Origin: an uncultured Spirochaetales bacterium
GTDB lineage: Bacteria; Spirochaetota; Spirochaetia; Sphaerochaetales; Sphaerochaetaceae
Direction of reading: 5' to 3'
Assembly: GCA_944390025.1 (NCBI GenBank)
Contig: CALXOK010000011.1
Coordinates: 1-50,025 of the forward strand
Length of the DNA: 50,025 bases
The notes beneath the pieces were generated by a model. That model ran no database searches. It saw only the letters and a list, made by a program, of their open reading frames with translations, and was not told the DNA's origin. Shown here piece after piece: positions 42,219 through 49,991 of this stretch. The translations under genes and the position numbers were made by a program. Numbering within the stretch: position 1 is the stretch's first letter; every line of letters begins with the position of its first letter.

Positions 42219-42341
42219 CTTATGACACAAGTGTTGTTTTCAGTGGTTCTAAACTTATGACATAAGAGAATTACATTTAAGTAAGATATTTCCTCTTTGG
42301 CTATTTAAACTGTTAAAATGCGGAAAACATATGTCATAAGT
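42219..42341. promoter_or_regulatory. Three further ACTTATGNCATAAGT palindromes
   Basis: Copies at 42219-42233 (ACTTATGACACAAGT), 42253-42266 (ACTTATGACATAAG) and 42327-42341 (ACATATGTCATAAGT). They fill most of the 337-base gap between the member 5 gene and the rhomboid gene. No gene is supported in the gap. They lie upstream of the member 5 promoter and downstream of the rhomboid gene. Confidence 0.65.
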
Positions 42342-42433
42342 TGTTGATTTTCTCTTCAAACCGTGATTTCATAAATATACACGTATGTGTTGGCTTCCTC
42401 ATTTCTTAGGGACAGGATCTGGGGGAGCTCTTT

Positions 42434-43060
42434 TTATCTTCTCCACTCTTTGAGCGGATTCATCCTCATTCTTATTATTATATAGAGAAGACCGAAGACA
42501 AGACCTGAAAGATGGGTCATGTGAGCAACGCCGTCATGAGCGGTGAGGCCGCTTATGAGCTCAATAATGAAGTACAGGATTATCAGCAGCGGAGCCTGGA
42601 CCGGGATTAAGCCGAATACATATATGACAGACCTCGGATAGAGTACGGAAAAGAGCATGAGAAGTGCATAGATTGCACCGGAGGCTCCAAGAAGGACTGT
42701 GTTTGTGTTTGCCATGTAGAACATCGCGTAGCTTGCCACTCCAGACAGGACTCCGGTCAGGAGGTAATAAAGGAGGAACTCCCTGCTCCCGATTCTCCTT
42801 TCCACCGCAGTGCCGAATATATAAAGCGAGAGCATGTTGAAAATGAAGTGTGAAACGGTTGCATGCGTGAACATGTAAGTCAGGAACTGCCAGTAGTAAT
42901 GCCTGTAGAGGATGTAACTGGGTACAAGTGAGAATATGTACTTCAGCGATGGGAAGAGAAAACCTGTCAGGCAGAACATTATGAAATTGATGGCTATGAA
43001 GATGGAGGTGACGTTCCAGTATGAATACGGGAACTTCCTGTTGAGGATTGTATTGCGCAT
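42434..43060 (-). CDS. Rhomboid-family intramembrane serine protease
   Basis: 208 residues, six or so transmembrane helices. Catalytic Ser is in GASGAIYALL and His in AHMTHLSGLVFG; HFIFNMLSLYIFG gives the conserved His-Asn region before them. Rhomboids cleave membrane proteins within the bilayer. The C-terminal tail is short and basic. The ATG at 43060 has no strong Shine-Dalgarno site (AGGATTG). Substrate unknown; the adjacent secreted proteins and small-RNA genes do not reveal it. Confidence 0.92.
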   Translation of the reverse strand: MRNTILNRKFPYSYWNVTSIFIAINFIMFCLTGFLFPSLKYIFSLVPSYILYRHYYWQFLTYMFTHATVSHFIFNMLSLYIFGTAVERRIGSREFLLYYLLTGVLSGVASYAMFYMANTNTVLLGASGAIYALLMLFSVLYPRSVIYVFGLIPVQAPLLIILYFIIELISGLTAHDGVAHMTHLSGLVFGLLYIIIRMRMNPLKEWRR

Positions 43061-43110
43061 GTGTCTAAAGTGCTAATGTATCAGAAAGGAGTCAAGACTC
43101 AATTTCTGCA

Positions 43111-43129
43111 CAGTGTGAAATTTTTTCAC
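43111..43129. promoter_or_regulatory. Palindrome upstream of the tandem small RNA promoters
   Basis: GTGTGAAATTTTTTCACAC, perfect 8-bp arms, about 60 to 80 bases before the first -24/-12 promoter. This is a usual place for an enhancer-binding activator. Half sites recur at 43247-43256 (AGTGTGAAAT) and 43454-43463 (TTTTCACACT). It could also be an operator for the divergent rhomboid gene. Confidence 0.5.
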
Positions 43130-43186
43130 ACCGGTTTATTTATGCTTTACTGCTGTTTTCTTATTGAAAGGGAGGTTTTCGGCACT

Positions 43187-43201
43187 TGGCATGGTGTTTG
43201 C
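43187..43201 (+). promoter_or_regulatory. Sigma-54-type promoter of small RNA 1
   Basis: TTGGCATGGTGTTTGCAT: GG at 43188-43189 and GC at 43200-43201, ten bases apart, with the full TTGGCA and TTTGC context. Predicted start near 43213. Confidence 0.85.
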
Positions 43202-43212
43202 ATGTATGTTTT

Positions 43213-43287
43213 CACAGAGCAACAGTTTTTTTTTCAACCTCCTTTTAGTGTGAAATATGGCATCCGGGTACCGCCGGATGCCTTTTT
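43213..43287 (+). ncRNA. Predicted small RNA 1, about 75 nt, CCUCC loop
   Basis: Begins near CACAGAGCAACAG, shared with small RNA 2. A hairpin (TTTCA 43232-43236, TGAAA 43251-43255) displays ACCTCCTTTTAGTG in its loop, with CCTCC at 43238-43242. The RNA ends in a strong terminator, GGCATCCGG/CCGGATGCC with a 6-base loop and five T (43259-43287). No ribosome site or open frame is present. CCUCC is complementary to Shine-Dalgarno sequences, so the RNA may block translation of mRNAs with strong sites. Confidence 0.7.
43259..43287 (+). terminator. Terminator of small RNA 1
   Basis: A 9-bp GGCATCCGG/CCGGATGCC stem, 6-base loop, then TTTTT. Confidence 0.92.
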
Positions 43288-43306
43288 CTTTCATTTTCCC
43301 CACTTT

Positions 43307-43321
43307 TGGCATGCTCTTTGC
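43307..43321 (+). promoter_or_regulatory. Sigma-54-type promoter of small RNA 2
   Basis: TTGGCATGCTCTTTGCTT: GG at 43308-43309 and GC at 43320-43321, ten bases apart and exactly 120 bases after the first promoter. Predicted start near 43333. Confidence 0.85.
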
Positions 43322-43332
43322 TTTATGTTATG

Positions 43333-43435
43333 CAGAGCAACAGTTTTTCATGCCTCCTTTGTATGAAAAATAATCTTAGTACCAGACGGTCCCTCTCTCC
43401 CACCCCAAATTATTTCCGTCTGGTGCTTTTATTTT
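43333..43435 (+). ncRNA. Predicted small RNA 2, about 103 nt, CCUCC loop
   Basis: Begins CAGAGCAACAG as small RNA 1 does. A perfect 8-bp hairpin (TTTTTCAT 43344-43351, ATGAAAAA 43363-43370) shows GCCTCCTTTGT in the loop, with CCTCC at 43353-43357. The terminator (ACCAGACGG 43381-43389, CCGTCTGGT 43416-43424, then CTTTTATTTT) has a long C-rich loop, TCCCTCTCTCCCACCCC, which could be a second pairing region. The sequence between the conserved parts differs from RNA 1, so the siblings may have separate targets. Confidence 0.7.
43381..43435 (+). terminator. Terminator of small RNA 2
   Basis: A 9-bp ACCAGACGG/CCGTCTGGT stem with a 26-base C-rich loop, followed by GCTTTTATTTT. Confidence 0.85.
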
Positions 43436-43464
43436 ATCTCACCCGATGGTAAAGTTTTCACACT

Positions 43465-44064
43465 ATGGCTACAAGCAGAAGAGACAAGGCAGATTCCTAT
43501 ACCCAGAGAGCTCACCGAGAAGGCTACCCCGCCCGCTCGGTTTACAAGCTTGAGGAAATCAACGCATCCCATCATCTGATAAAGCCGGGTGACACCGTGC
43601 TTGATGTAGGTGCCGCGCCGGGTTCCTGGACGCTTTATGTGCACAGGGCTCTGATTAAAGGAAAGGGAAAGATTGTCTCATGCGATCTGAATCCGCTGCG
43701 TCTTGACCCGGTTCCACCGACTGTTGTCGAAATCACGGGAGATGCTTTCAGCAAGGAAATAAGAGCCCGTCTTGTGGAAGAAGGACCCTATGACTGCATA
43801 ATCTCCGATGCCGCCCCTATGACTACCGGAAACAGGACTGTCGACACGACACGCTCTGAATACCTTGCCGAGCAGGTCGTGCTGCTTGCAAGCGAGCAGC
43901 TTGCAGTGCACGGGAATCTTGTAATCAAGATTTTTCAGGGTGGCGGTCAGGAAGAAATATTGAAAACCATGCGCGGCATGTTCGCCAAGGCGAAGGCCTT
44001 CAAGCCGAAGGCCTGCCGCGATGACAGCTTTGAAATCTACCTTATCGGAATGGACAGGAAATAA
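43465..44064 (+). CDS. rlmE: 23S rRNA (uridine-2552-2'-O)-methyltransferase RlmE
   Basis: 199 residues of the FtsJ/RrmJ family. The SAM motif is VLDVGAAPGSWT; the catalytic K-D-K-E set is visible in SVYKLEEI, ISDAAP, LVIKIF and SFEIYL. It methylates the ribose of U2552 in the ribosomal A loop, late in 50S assembly. There is no Shine-Dalgarno site; TAAAGT lies 9 bases before the ATG, so the leader is nearly absent. Expression from the small-RNA promoters is unlikely because of the terminator between. It abuts the converging mscS gene with no gap. Confidence 0.95.
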   Translation: MATSRRDKADSYTQRAHREGYPARSVYKLEEINASHHLIKPGDTVLDVGAAPGSWTLYVHRALIKGKGKIVSCDLNPLRLDPVPPTVVEITGDAFSKEIRARLVEEGPYDCIISDAAPMTTGNRTVDTTRSEYLAEQVVLLASEQLAVHGNLVIKIFQGGGQEEILKTMRGMFAKAKAFKPKACRDDSFEIYLIGMDRK

Positions 44065-44907
44065 TCAGTTTTTGCTGATCAGGTTGACATCGAGCTTGTT
44101 GTAAGGAATCTCGATGTGCGCTTTGTTGAGCCTGTCGTAGATGTCTTTCTGGAATCTCCAGTTGACTGTCCAGTAGTCGCTGTTCCTGACCCAGGGTCGG
44201 ACAATGAAGTCAACTGATGAGTTGTTGAGCTTGCTGACTTCTATGACAGGAGCCGGCTCATCAAGCACATCGCTGTAGCTGGAAAGCAGGGATGAAATCA
44301 CTTCCCTCACCTGGTCAAGGTCGCTTCCATAGGCGACAGACACTGTCATATCAAGTCTTCTCGTCTCGCTTGCAGAGACATTTACAATGGCGCCTTCAAG
44401 CACAAGCTTGTTGGCCATCGTTATCTTTTTCTTGTCTCCGGTTTTCAGCGTGATGGACACTGCATCCATCTGCTCGACTGTTCCTTCAACAGAACCGATG
44501 ATTACGTAATCCCCTATGTCGAACGGATTGTTGAGCGCAAGGAGGAAACCTGAAAAGAGGTTGCTGATGGTTTCCTGAAGCGCGAAGCCGAGGACAACAC
44601 CGGTGATTCCCAGTCCGGCGATGACAGGTCCCATGTTGATACCCCAGACCTGAAGGCCGATAAGCAGGGCGAAAAGCCATACAACCACCCGGACGACTTT
44701 GATGATGAAGGTGCTCATCAGAGGGCTGATTCTTGACTTTTTCGCATGTGTCATCTTCTTCATGAAGCGCACGAACAGGACTATCAGGAACTTTGCGATT
44801 ACGATTACAAGCAGCGTGAGCAGGACTCTTGTTCCGATACCGAGTATTCTCTGGACAGATTCTTCAAGAACGAGATTCATGACATCTGAAAAAGTGTATT
44901 CTTCCAT
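44065..44907 (-). CDS. Small-conductance mechanosensitive channel, MscS family
   Basis: 280 residues: three N-terminal transmembrane segments, then the MscS pore and beta domain with GLGITGVVLGFALQETISNLFSGFLLAL (pore helix) and NPFDIGDYVII. The cytoplasmic domain ends in EIPYNKLDVNLI. It releases solutes during hypo-osmotic shock. The length fits the minimal MscS type. The ATG at 44907 has GGAG upstream (GGGTGGAGAATGG). Convergent with rlmE without spacer. Confidence 0.92.
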   Translation of the reverse strand: MEEYTFSDVMNLVLEESVQRILGIGTRVLLTLLVIVIAKFLIVLFVRFMKKMTHAKKSRISPLMSTFIIKVVRVVVWLFALLIGLQVWGINMGPVIAGLGITGVVLGFALQETISNLFSGFLLALNNPFDIGDYVIIGSVEGTVEQMDAVSITLKTGDKKKITMANKLVLEGAIVNVSASETRRLDMTVSVAYGSDLDQVREVISSLLSSYSDVLDEPAPVIEVSKLNNSSVDFIVRPWVRNSDYWTVNWRFQKDIYDRLNKAHIEIPYNKLDVNLISKN

Positions 44908-44937
44908 TCTCCACCCATTGATTGCTTTAAATTAAGC

Positions 44938-44961
44938 GGCACAGACTGTTGAGCCTGTGCC
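44938..44961. other. Hairpin between htpG and mscS
   Basis: GGCACAG/CTGTGCC stem, 10-base loop. T-rich sequence follows only loosely, so it is a weak terminator candidate for htpG. Confidence 0.4.
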
Positions 44962-44986
44962 TGTAATGCTAACACAAAAAAACTGC

Positions 44987-46870
44987 TCAGCCCAGTAGCC
45001 TTGTCACCTCACGGACAAAGGCAGCCGGATCTTTAGGCATGATTCCCTCTGCGATGAAGGCCTGATCAAGGATTACCGAGGCAAGGGATGCGATGTAAGC
45101 GTCATCCGTGCTCTGGTCAATCTTTTTAATCATTCCGTTTTCAGGATTGACTTCGAGAATCGGCTTGACTTCAGGCATTTCCTCACCGCCGCCCATCTGC
45201 TTGAGGATTTTCTGCATCTGCAGTGACGGATCGTTCTCATCCATCACAATCACAGCTGCGCTGTCAGAAGAAAGACGGCTTGAGATGACAACATCCTTGA
45301 CTCTCTCGCCGAGGGCTTTCTTGAGTTTTTCAACAAGCGCACTCTCTTCTTTCTTCTCCTCTTCACTCTTCTCGTCCTTGTCCTTCATGTCGTCCATCGC
45401 ACCGGTCTTGTTGATGGCCTTGAACGGAAGCTCCTTGTACTCGTGGACCATCTCGGTGACAATGTCATCGATATCATCATCCATGATGAGGACCTCATAG
45501 CCCTTCTCCTTGTAAGAGGCAAGAAGCGGGCTGTTGCGCAGGATGTTCTCCTTTGAGCCTGTGATGTAGTAGATGGCGCTCTGGCCGTCCTTCATCCTCT
45601 CCTTGTATGAAGCAAGAGAAGTATAGCCTTCAACAGCCGTTGACTTGTAGCGCACAAGCTCGAGAAGAGTCTCCCTGTTGGCATAATCGCCATAAAGGCC
45701 TTCCTTCAGCGGTCTGTTGTACTGGCTTATGAACTTCTCATAAAGCTCAGGATTGTTATCGGCAATCTTCTTGAACTCCGAAAGGAGCTTCTTGACAGAG
45801 CCGTTGCGGATCGCGCTCATGATTCTGTTCTCCTGAAGGATCTCTCTGGAGACATTGAGCGGCAGATCCTCGCTGTCGATGATACCGCGCACGAATCTCA
45901 GGTATGTAGGAAGAAGCTCCTTGTCATCATCAGTGATGTATACGCGCTTGACGTAAAGCTTCACTCCCGGGCGGTAGTCCGCATAGTACATGTCGAAAGG
46001 AGCCTTTGCCGGGATATAGAAGAGAGTCGTGTACTCAGTCGCACCTTCAGCATGCGTGTGAATGTAGAAAAGAGGATCCTCGCTGTCAGAGTAGTTGTTC
46101 TTGTAGAACTCCTTGTACTCCTCATCCTTTATGCTGCTCTTGCTTCTGGTCCACAGAGCGGAGGCACTGTTGATCTGCTCTCTCTTGTGCTCGACTTCCT
46201 TTACAGGATTGCCTTCACTGTCCTTCTCATCCTTGTAATGTTCCTGGTCGTATTCAAGGTAGATCGGGTATGCAATGTGGTCCGAGTACTTCTTGATAAG
46301 GGTCTCCAGCTGCCATCTGTTGGCATAGTCCGCACCGTCATCATTCAGATACAGTGTGATATCACTGCCCTGGCTGTCACGCTGAGCCTCAGAAACGGAA
46401 TAGGTGCTCTTGCCCTCGCTCTCCCAGCGGAAGGCAGTCTCTTCTCCGGCCTTTCTGGACACAACCTCAACCTTCTTCGCGACCATGAAGGCAGAATAGA
46501 AACCGACACCGAACTGGCCGATGAGGTTGCTGTCCTTTCTTGCATCATCCTTCAGACCCTCAAGGAACTTCCTTGTGCCGCTGGATGCAATTGTTCCCAG
46601 GTTGTTGTTCAGATCCTCCTCATCCATTCCGATACCGTTATCGCTGATGGTGAGGGTCTTCTTGTCACTGTCGAAGCTGATATTGATGCACGGCTCAAAA
46701 CTGAATCCCTTGAGCTTTTCATCAGTCAGGCTCAGATACTTGAGCTTATCAATGGCGTCAGAGGCATTTGAAATCAGCTCTCTGAGAAAAATCTCCCTGT
46801 TGGAATACAGGGAATGGATAATGAGGTTAAGAAGGTCACTGACCTCCGTCTTGAATTGTTTTTTTCCCAT
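44987..46870 (-). CDS. htpG: Molecular chaperone HtpG (Hsp90)
   Basis: 627 residues, full length. N-terminal ATPase motifs REIFLRELISNASDAIDKL, DNGIGM and GQFGVGFYSAFMV; the middle domain and the dimerising C-terminus follow without breaks. ATP-dependent chaperone for late folding of client proteins. The start MGKKQFKTEVSDLLNLIIHSLYSN is standard, with GGGGAGAAT upstream. Single gene; no CIRCE or obvious heat-shock operator in the upstream 130 bases. Confidence 0.98.
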   Translation of the reverse strand: MGKKQFKTEVSDLLNLIIHSLYSNREIFLRELISNASDAIDKLKYLSLTDEKLKGFSFEPCINISFDSDKKTLTISDNGIGMDEEDLNNNLGTIASSGTRKFLEGLKDDARKDSNLIGQFGVGFYSAFMVAKKVEVVSRKAGEETAFRWESEGKSTYSVSEAQRDSQGSDITLYLNDDGADYANRWQLETLIKKYSDHIAYPIYLEYDQEHYKDEKDSEGNPVKEVEHKREQINSASALWTRSKSSIKDEEYKEFYKNNYSDSEDPLFYIHTHAEGATEYTTLFYIPAKAPFDMYYADYRPGVKLYVKRVYITDDDKELLPTYLRFVRGIIDSEDLPLNVSREILQENRIMSAIRNGSVKKLLSEFKKIADNNPELYEKFISQYNRPLKEGLYGDYANRETLLELVRYKSTAVEGYTSLASYKERMKDGQSAIYYITGSKENILRNSPLLASYKEKGYEVLIMDDDIDDIVTEMVHEYKELPFKAINKTGAMDDMKDKDEKSEEEKKEESALVEKLKKALGERVKDVVISSRLSSDSAAVIVMDENDPSLQMQKILKQMGGGEEMPEVKPILEVNPENGMIKKIDQSTDDAYIASLASVILDQAFIAEGIMPKDPAAFVREVTRLLG

Positions 46871-47006
46871 ATTCTCCCCTTTATTGATACAGTTTTCTGT
46901 TTATTTCCAGTCGATAAAAATAATATCAGGAAATGCAAAGGGCAAGTGAGAAGCGATGTTGTATGCCTCTGCCTTTTGTTTTATTCTTTTTTAAAGAGGT
47001 GAAGAG

Positions 47007-48149
47007 ATGATCAACTTTTCCAGACCGGAGAATGCCCGCCTGATAAACCGTCTCAAGGTGCTGGATGCACTGCGGTTCACCCAGGGCCTCTCAAGAGCCC
47101 AGCTTGCCAAGCAGCTGAGGATTAACAAAGTCTCGATGGGCGAGATTGTCCAGGAGCTTGTTGACGAGGGCATGGTACTGGAAGGAACGAAGCAGAACGT
47201 TCAAATCGGACGCCCCGGAACAAGCCTTTCCCTTAACGAGAACCACGCAACCGTCATCGGTGTGGATATCGGGACCCGCGTCGTCACAATCACCCTCTAC
47301 TCCCTTTCCGGCAAAGCCATAAGAATGGAGCGCTATCCTTCCGGCGGATTCACAAGCGAGGAAGATTACCATACATGCATAGACAGAGCCGTGAAAAAGT
47401 TTGAAAGCTTCTCCCCTGCTCCTGTCATCGGAATGTGCATAGCAATCAACGCAAGCATGACGAAAGAAGGAAAGATAGAATCATGCTTCATAGACTGCCT
47501 GAAAAAAAGCGAGTCGTTCATTCATCTTTTCGACTCCCTTCCTTTCCCTGTGATGCTTGCTCCTGCCCTCATCGCCGCATGCGAGGCAGAGCGGTTCTAC
47601 TTCCAGACAACCCTTGAGAACATGCTCTTCATCAACTGGGGAGAGCATCTTTCTTCTGCAATCATCCTGAAGGACCGTATCCTTCCCTCATTGAACTTCG
47701 CCCACATTCCTGTAGCGGCTTGTGGGCTGTGCCATTGCGGCTCTGTCGGCTGTCTGGAGACAGTCAGCTCCGGCTTCGGGCTCCTGCAGCAGTCAGCCAG
47801 CCTTTATGGGCAGGCAATGACAGGGCGGGACATGATCAAATCAGAAGAGCGATGCAGCCAGCTTCTGTACAAGGCCGCAGAAGCTCTTGCAAAGGCCCTT
47901 GTCTTTGCCGTGTGCAGCACAGGCGTGTCGGCCATCCTCATCGGAGGAGGCCTGTCCAACCTTCCGGACAAGTATTTCGCCTACATGCTCGACGTGTTCT
48001 CAAAGAGTGCCTCCATCTCTTTCCGTGACATTCCCATCTACCGTTCTTACTATAAGGAAAAAGGCACAGCCCAGGGAGCAGGTCTCATTGCACTGGATGA
48101 GTTCTTTTTCCGCAAGAACCTGCTTCTGAAACTGGAAGAGGAGAACTGA
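47007..48149 (+). CDS. ROK-family transcriptional repressor (NagC/XylR type)
   Basis: 380 residues: winged helix-turn-helix (GLSRAQLAKQLRINKVSMGEIVQEL, residues about 29-53) followed by the ROK sugar-binding domain (VIGVDIGTR and the zinc motif CGLCHCGSVGCLET). The usual catalytic Asn-Asp of ROK kinases is replaced in LAPALIAACEAE, so it should bind but not phosphorylate a sugar. Such repressors control sugar uptake operons; none lies nearby, so it acts elsewhere. The ATG at 47007 has AAAGAGGTG upstream. Confidence 0.9.
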   Translation: MINFSRPENARLINRLKVLDALRFTQGLSRAQLAKQLRINKVSMGEIVQELVDEGMVLEGTKQNVQIGRPGTSLSLNENHATVIGVDIGTRVVTITLYSLSGKAIRMERYPSGGFTSEEDYHTCIDRAVKKFESFSPAPVIGMCIAINASMTKEGKIESCFIDCLKKSESFIHLFDSLPFPVMLAPALIAACEAERFYFQTTLENMLFINWGEHLSSAIILKDRILPSLNFAHIPVAACGLCHCGSVGCLETVSSGFGLLQQSASLYGQAMTGRDMIKSEERCSQLLYKAAEALAKALVFAVCSTGVSAILIGGGLSNLPDKYFAYMLDVFSKSASISFRDIPIYRSYYKEKGTAQGAGLIALDEFFFRKNLLLKLEEEN

Positions 48150-48456
48150 GAGGGCAAAATAAAACCGCCTGCAAGTAAACTTCCGGGCGGCAACCTCCTT
48201 AGTCCCTTTTTCGGGTCTGCACTCCATAAGGCTTTTCTTCCTTTTCTGAAGTGGTGTAACCAGTATCGCACTCTTTTTTTCACATTTCAAATCATAAAAT
48301 GCTGATTTATTGAAAATTTCTTGTTTTTTTCTGTCCCAGATTGCATTCGCTCTCCTGTTTCACTCAAAATCCTGAAAATTCCGGTACCAGAGAACAAGAG
48401 GAAAAGGAATTGAATCTTCCTCTGTCAGGAAAGAAACAGGCATCTTGAATATATAT
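48150..48456. other. Gene-free stretch after the ROK gene
   Basis: About 310 bases without a supported gene. An imperfect hairpin (CCGCC 48165-48169, GGCGG 48186-48190) lies shortly after the ROK stop and may be its terminator; the CTTTTT further on is 20 bases away. CAACCTCCTTAG at 48191-48202 resembles the small-RNA loop but has no promoter. The remainder is AT-rich with no repeats or RNA gene seen. Confidence 0.5.
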
Positions 48457-48485
48457 TTGACAGTATATACTTTTAAACATATATT
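48457..48485 (+). promoter_or_regulatory. Promoter of the BrnT/BrnA locus
   Basis: Perfect TTGACA (48457-48462), 17-base spacer, TATATT (48480-48485). ATATAT and GTATATAC repeats overlap it and could be BrnA operator sites, as BrnA is known to repress its own promoter. Confidence 0.75.
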
Positions 48486-48499
48486 AAAAGGAGAAGGAC

Positions 48500-48806
48500 A
48501 TGACGATTGTCAGTGAAGATGAAGATTTGAATGGGATAGTGCCAAGGATAAGGAAAACAGACGAAAGCATCTTCTGTCGTTTGAGGAAATCCTTGACGTA
48601 TTCGATGATCCAGCTTTTCTGGAGATTGATGATGAGGAACACTCTGTCTTCGAAGAAAGGTTCAGAGGCATAGGCTCCATAAGAGGAATTGTCATCATAC
48701 AACCTGCTTCGTGGAGAGAGGCGAAAGAATCAGAATCATCAATGCTAGAAGAGCTACAGCTTATGAGGAGGGAATCTACAATGAGAACGTCAAGAAGTAT
48801 TTCTGA
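48500..48806 (+). pseudogene. brnT: brnT toxin gene with frameshifts
   Basis: BrnT is a small RelE-like ribonuclease toxin. The sequence is recognisable only across frames: the frame beginning with the ATG at 48500 (AAGGAG upstream) gives MTIVSEDED; the next gives FEWDSAKDKENRRKH, LLSFEEILDVFDDPAFLEI and HSVFEERFRGIGSIRGIVII; and the third gives ERGERIRIINARRATAYEE and the end NENVKKYF at 48806. Breaks lie near 48525 and 48703. The toxin should be inactive unless these are sequence errors. Its end overlaps brnA. Confidence 0.75.
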
Positions 48807-49056
48807 TGAGAGACTGAAGGAGATAGCTGCCATTGTCCCTGCAGTGGATGACGAAGCCCCGGAAATCACTCCAGAACAAGCGTCAAGAGCCAGGCTTGCG
48901 CATGAATCCCACCCTGAATGGTATCGTGTCACACCTGTCAAGCAGCAGATATGCATCAAAATCGACAAGGATGTCCTTGATGCCCTGAAAGCAGAAGGCA
49001 GAGGCTATCAGACAAGGATCAACAAAATACTCAGAGAAGCTGTGCTGGGCGCATAA
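48781..49056 (+). CDS. brnA: BrnA-type antitoxin
   Basis: 91 residues. The C-terminal QQICIKIDKDVLDALKAEGR, YQTRINKILREAVL is the ribbon-helix-helix DNA-binding domain typical of BrnA; the N-terminal SISDERLKEIAAI and the VDDEAPEITPEQ linker are also family-like. It should bind BrnT and repress the promoter at 48457. The start overlaps the end of brnT by 26 bases. With brnT broken, it is an orphan antitoxin and may still regulate or neutralise related toxins elsewhere. Confidence 0.8.
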   Translation: MRTSRSISDERLKEIAAIVPAVDDEAPEITPEQASRARLAHESHPEWYRVTPVKQQICIKIDKDVLDALKAEGRGYQTRINKILREAVLGA

Positions 49057-49157
49057 AGCCCTGCCCCCTAGTAATGGGTCTGCCCGGGTTGCCAACCTGT
49101 TCTCATTCATCTGATGCCCGATTACTCAAAATCCGCATTCTTCGTGTATGCAGGAGT

Positions 49158-49991
49158 ATGAAGAATAATTTTACCAGCAGAAAATCAGAACCCTGGGTCA
49201 TTGAACGGCTCAGGCAATTGTCGTTCATGGACAATGAGCTCTTCACACGAGCCTTCCGTGAAAGGCCGGACCTTGCCGAGCACCTGTTACGTGGGCTTCT
49301 CTCCATGCCTGACTTGAAGGTTGTGAAGAGTACCACTCAGGACCGTATCTATGACAAGAACTCAAAGTCGGTCATCCTTGACTGTCTATGTACTGACAGT
49401 GAGGGAAAGCGGTATGACATTGAAGTCCAGAATGATGTCAGCAAATCTCTTGGAAGAAGAGCAAGGGCTTATGGAAGCATTCTTGACTCTAACATCTTTG
49501 AAGCAAGCCAGGAATATGAAGAGCTTCCTGACAGGTACATCATCTTCATCACAATAGAAGACTTTCTCAAGAACGGAAGACAGGTGACAGTTCTTGCGAT
49601 GAGAGATGAGGAAGGAAAGTCTGAAGATGAATCGGGGATGTACCATGTGTACGGGTGCATCAATAACAGAGATGAGAACACAGAAGCCGGGAGGGTTTTA
49701 TCTGATATGAGCTGTACGAGAGCTGAAGGCATGTATTATGATGGATACAGAGAAAGGATGGAGGATTTCAAAGTCCGAAAGGAAGGAGTCAGAGAGATGA
49801 CTGGAGTACTGGAACAGATTATGAATGAAGGCCTTGAGAAAGGCATGCGGAAAGGCGTGAAGCAAAAGCAGGCTCAGGTTGCTGAGAATATGATTAAAGA
49901 CGGGGTGCTTCCGTTTGAGAAAATCTCATTGTATTCAGGCATGCCTGTGGGCTTGTCAAGAATTCTGTGTAATTTAATTTTTCCTTCATAG
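49158..49991 (+). CDS. Rpn-family recombination-promoting nuclease (PD-(D/E)XK)
   Basis: 277 residues. An N-terminal RLRQLSFMDNELFTRAFRERPDLAEHLLRGLL segment common in this group, followed by the nuclease core VILDCLCTDSEGKRYDIEVQND, where D and ExQ form the active site. A short helical tail with KGMRKGVKQKQAQ repeats ends the protein. Related Rpn proteins (formerly transposase_31) cut DNA and promote recombination. The ATG at 49158 has AGGAG only one base before it, so the true start may differ. It is close to the toxin-antitoxin remnant, in an accessory-looking stretch. Confidence 0.8.
   Translation: MKNNFTSRKSEPWVIERLRQLSFMDNELFTRAFRERPDLAEHLLRGLLSMPDLKVVKSTTQDRIYDKNSKSVILDCLCTDSEGKRYDIEVQNDVSKSLGRRARAYGSILDSNIFEASQEYEELPDRYIIFITIEDFLKNGRQVTVLAMRDEEGKSEDESGMYHVYGCINNRDENTEAGRVLSDMSCTRAEGMYYDGYRERMEDFKVRKEGVREMTGVLEQIMNEGLEKGMRKGVKQKQAQVAENMIKDGVLPFEKISLYSGMPVGLSRILCNLIFPS

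Noticed and set aside
48165..48215. CAACCTCCTTAG stretch as another CCUCC small RNA
   Set aside because: There is no promoter of either type before it and the nearby hairpin is weak; the resemblance is probably chance.
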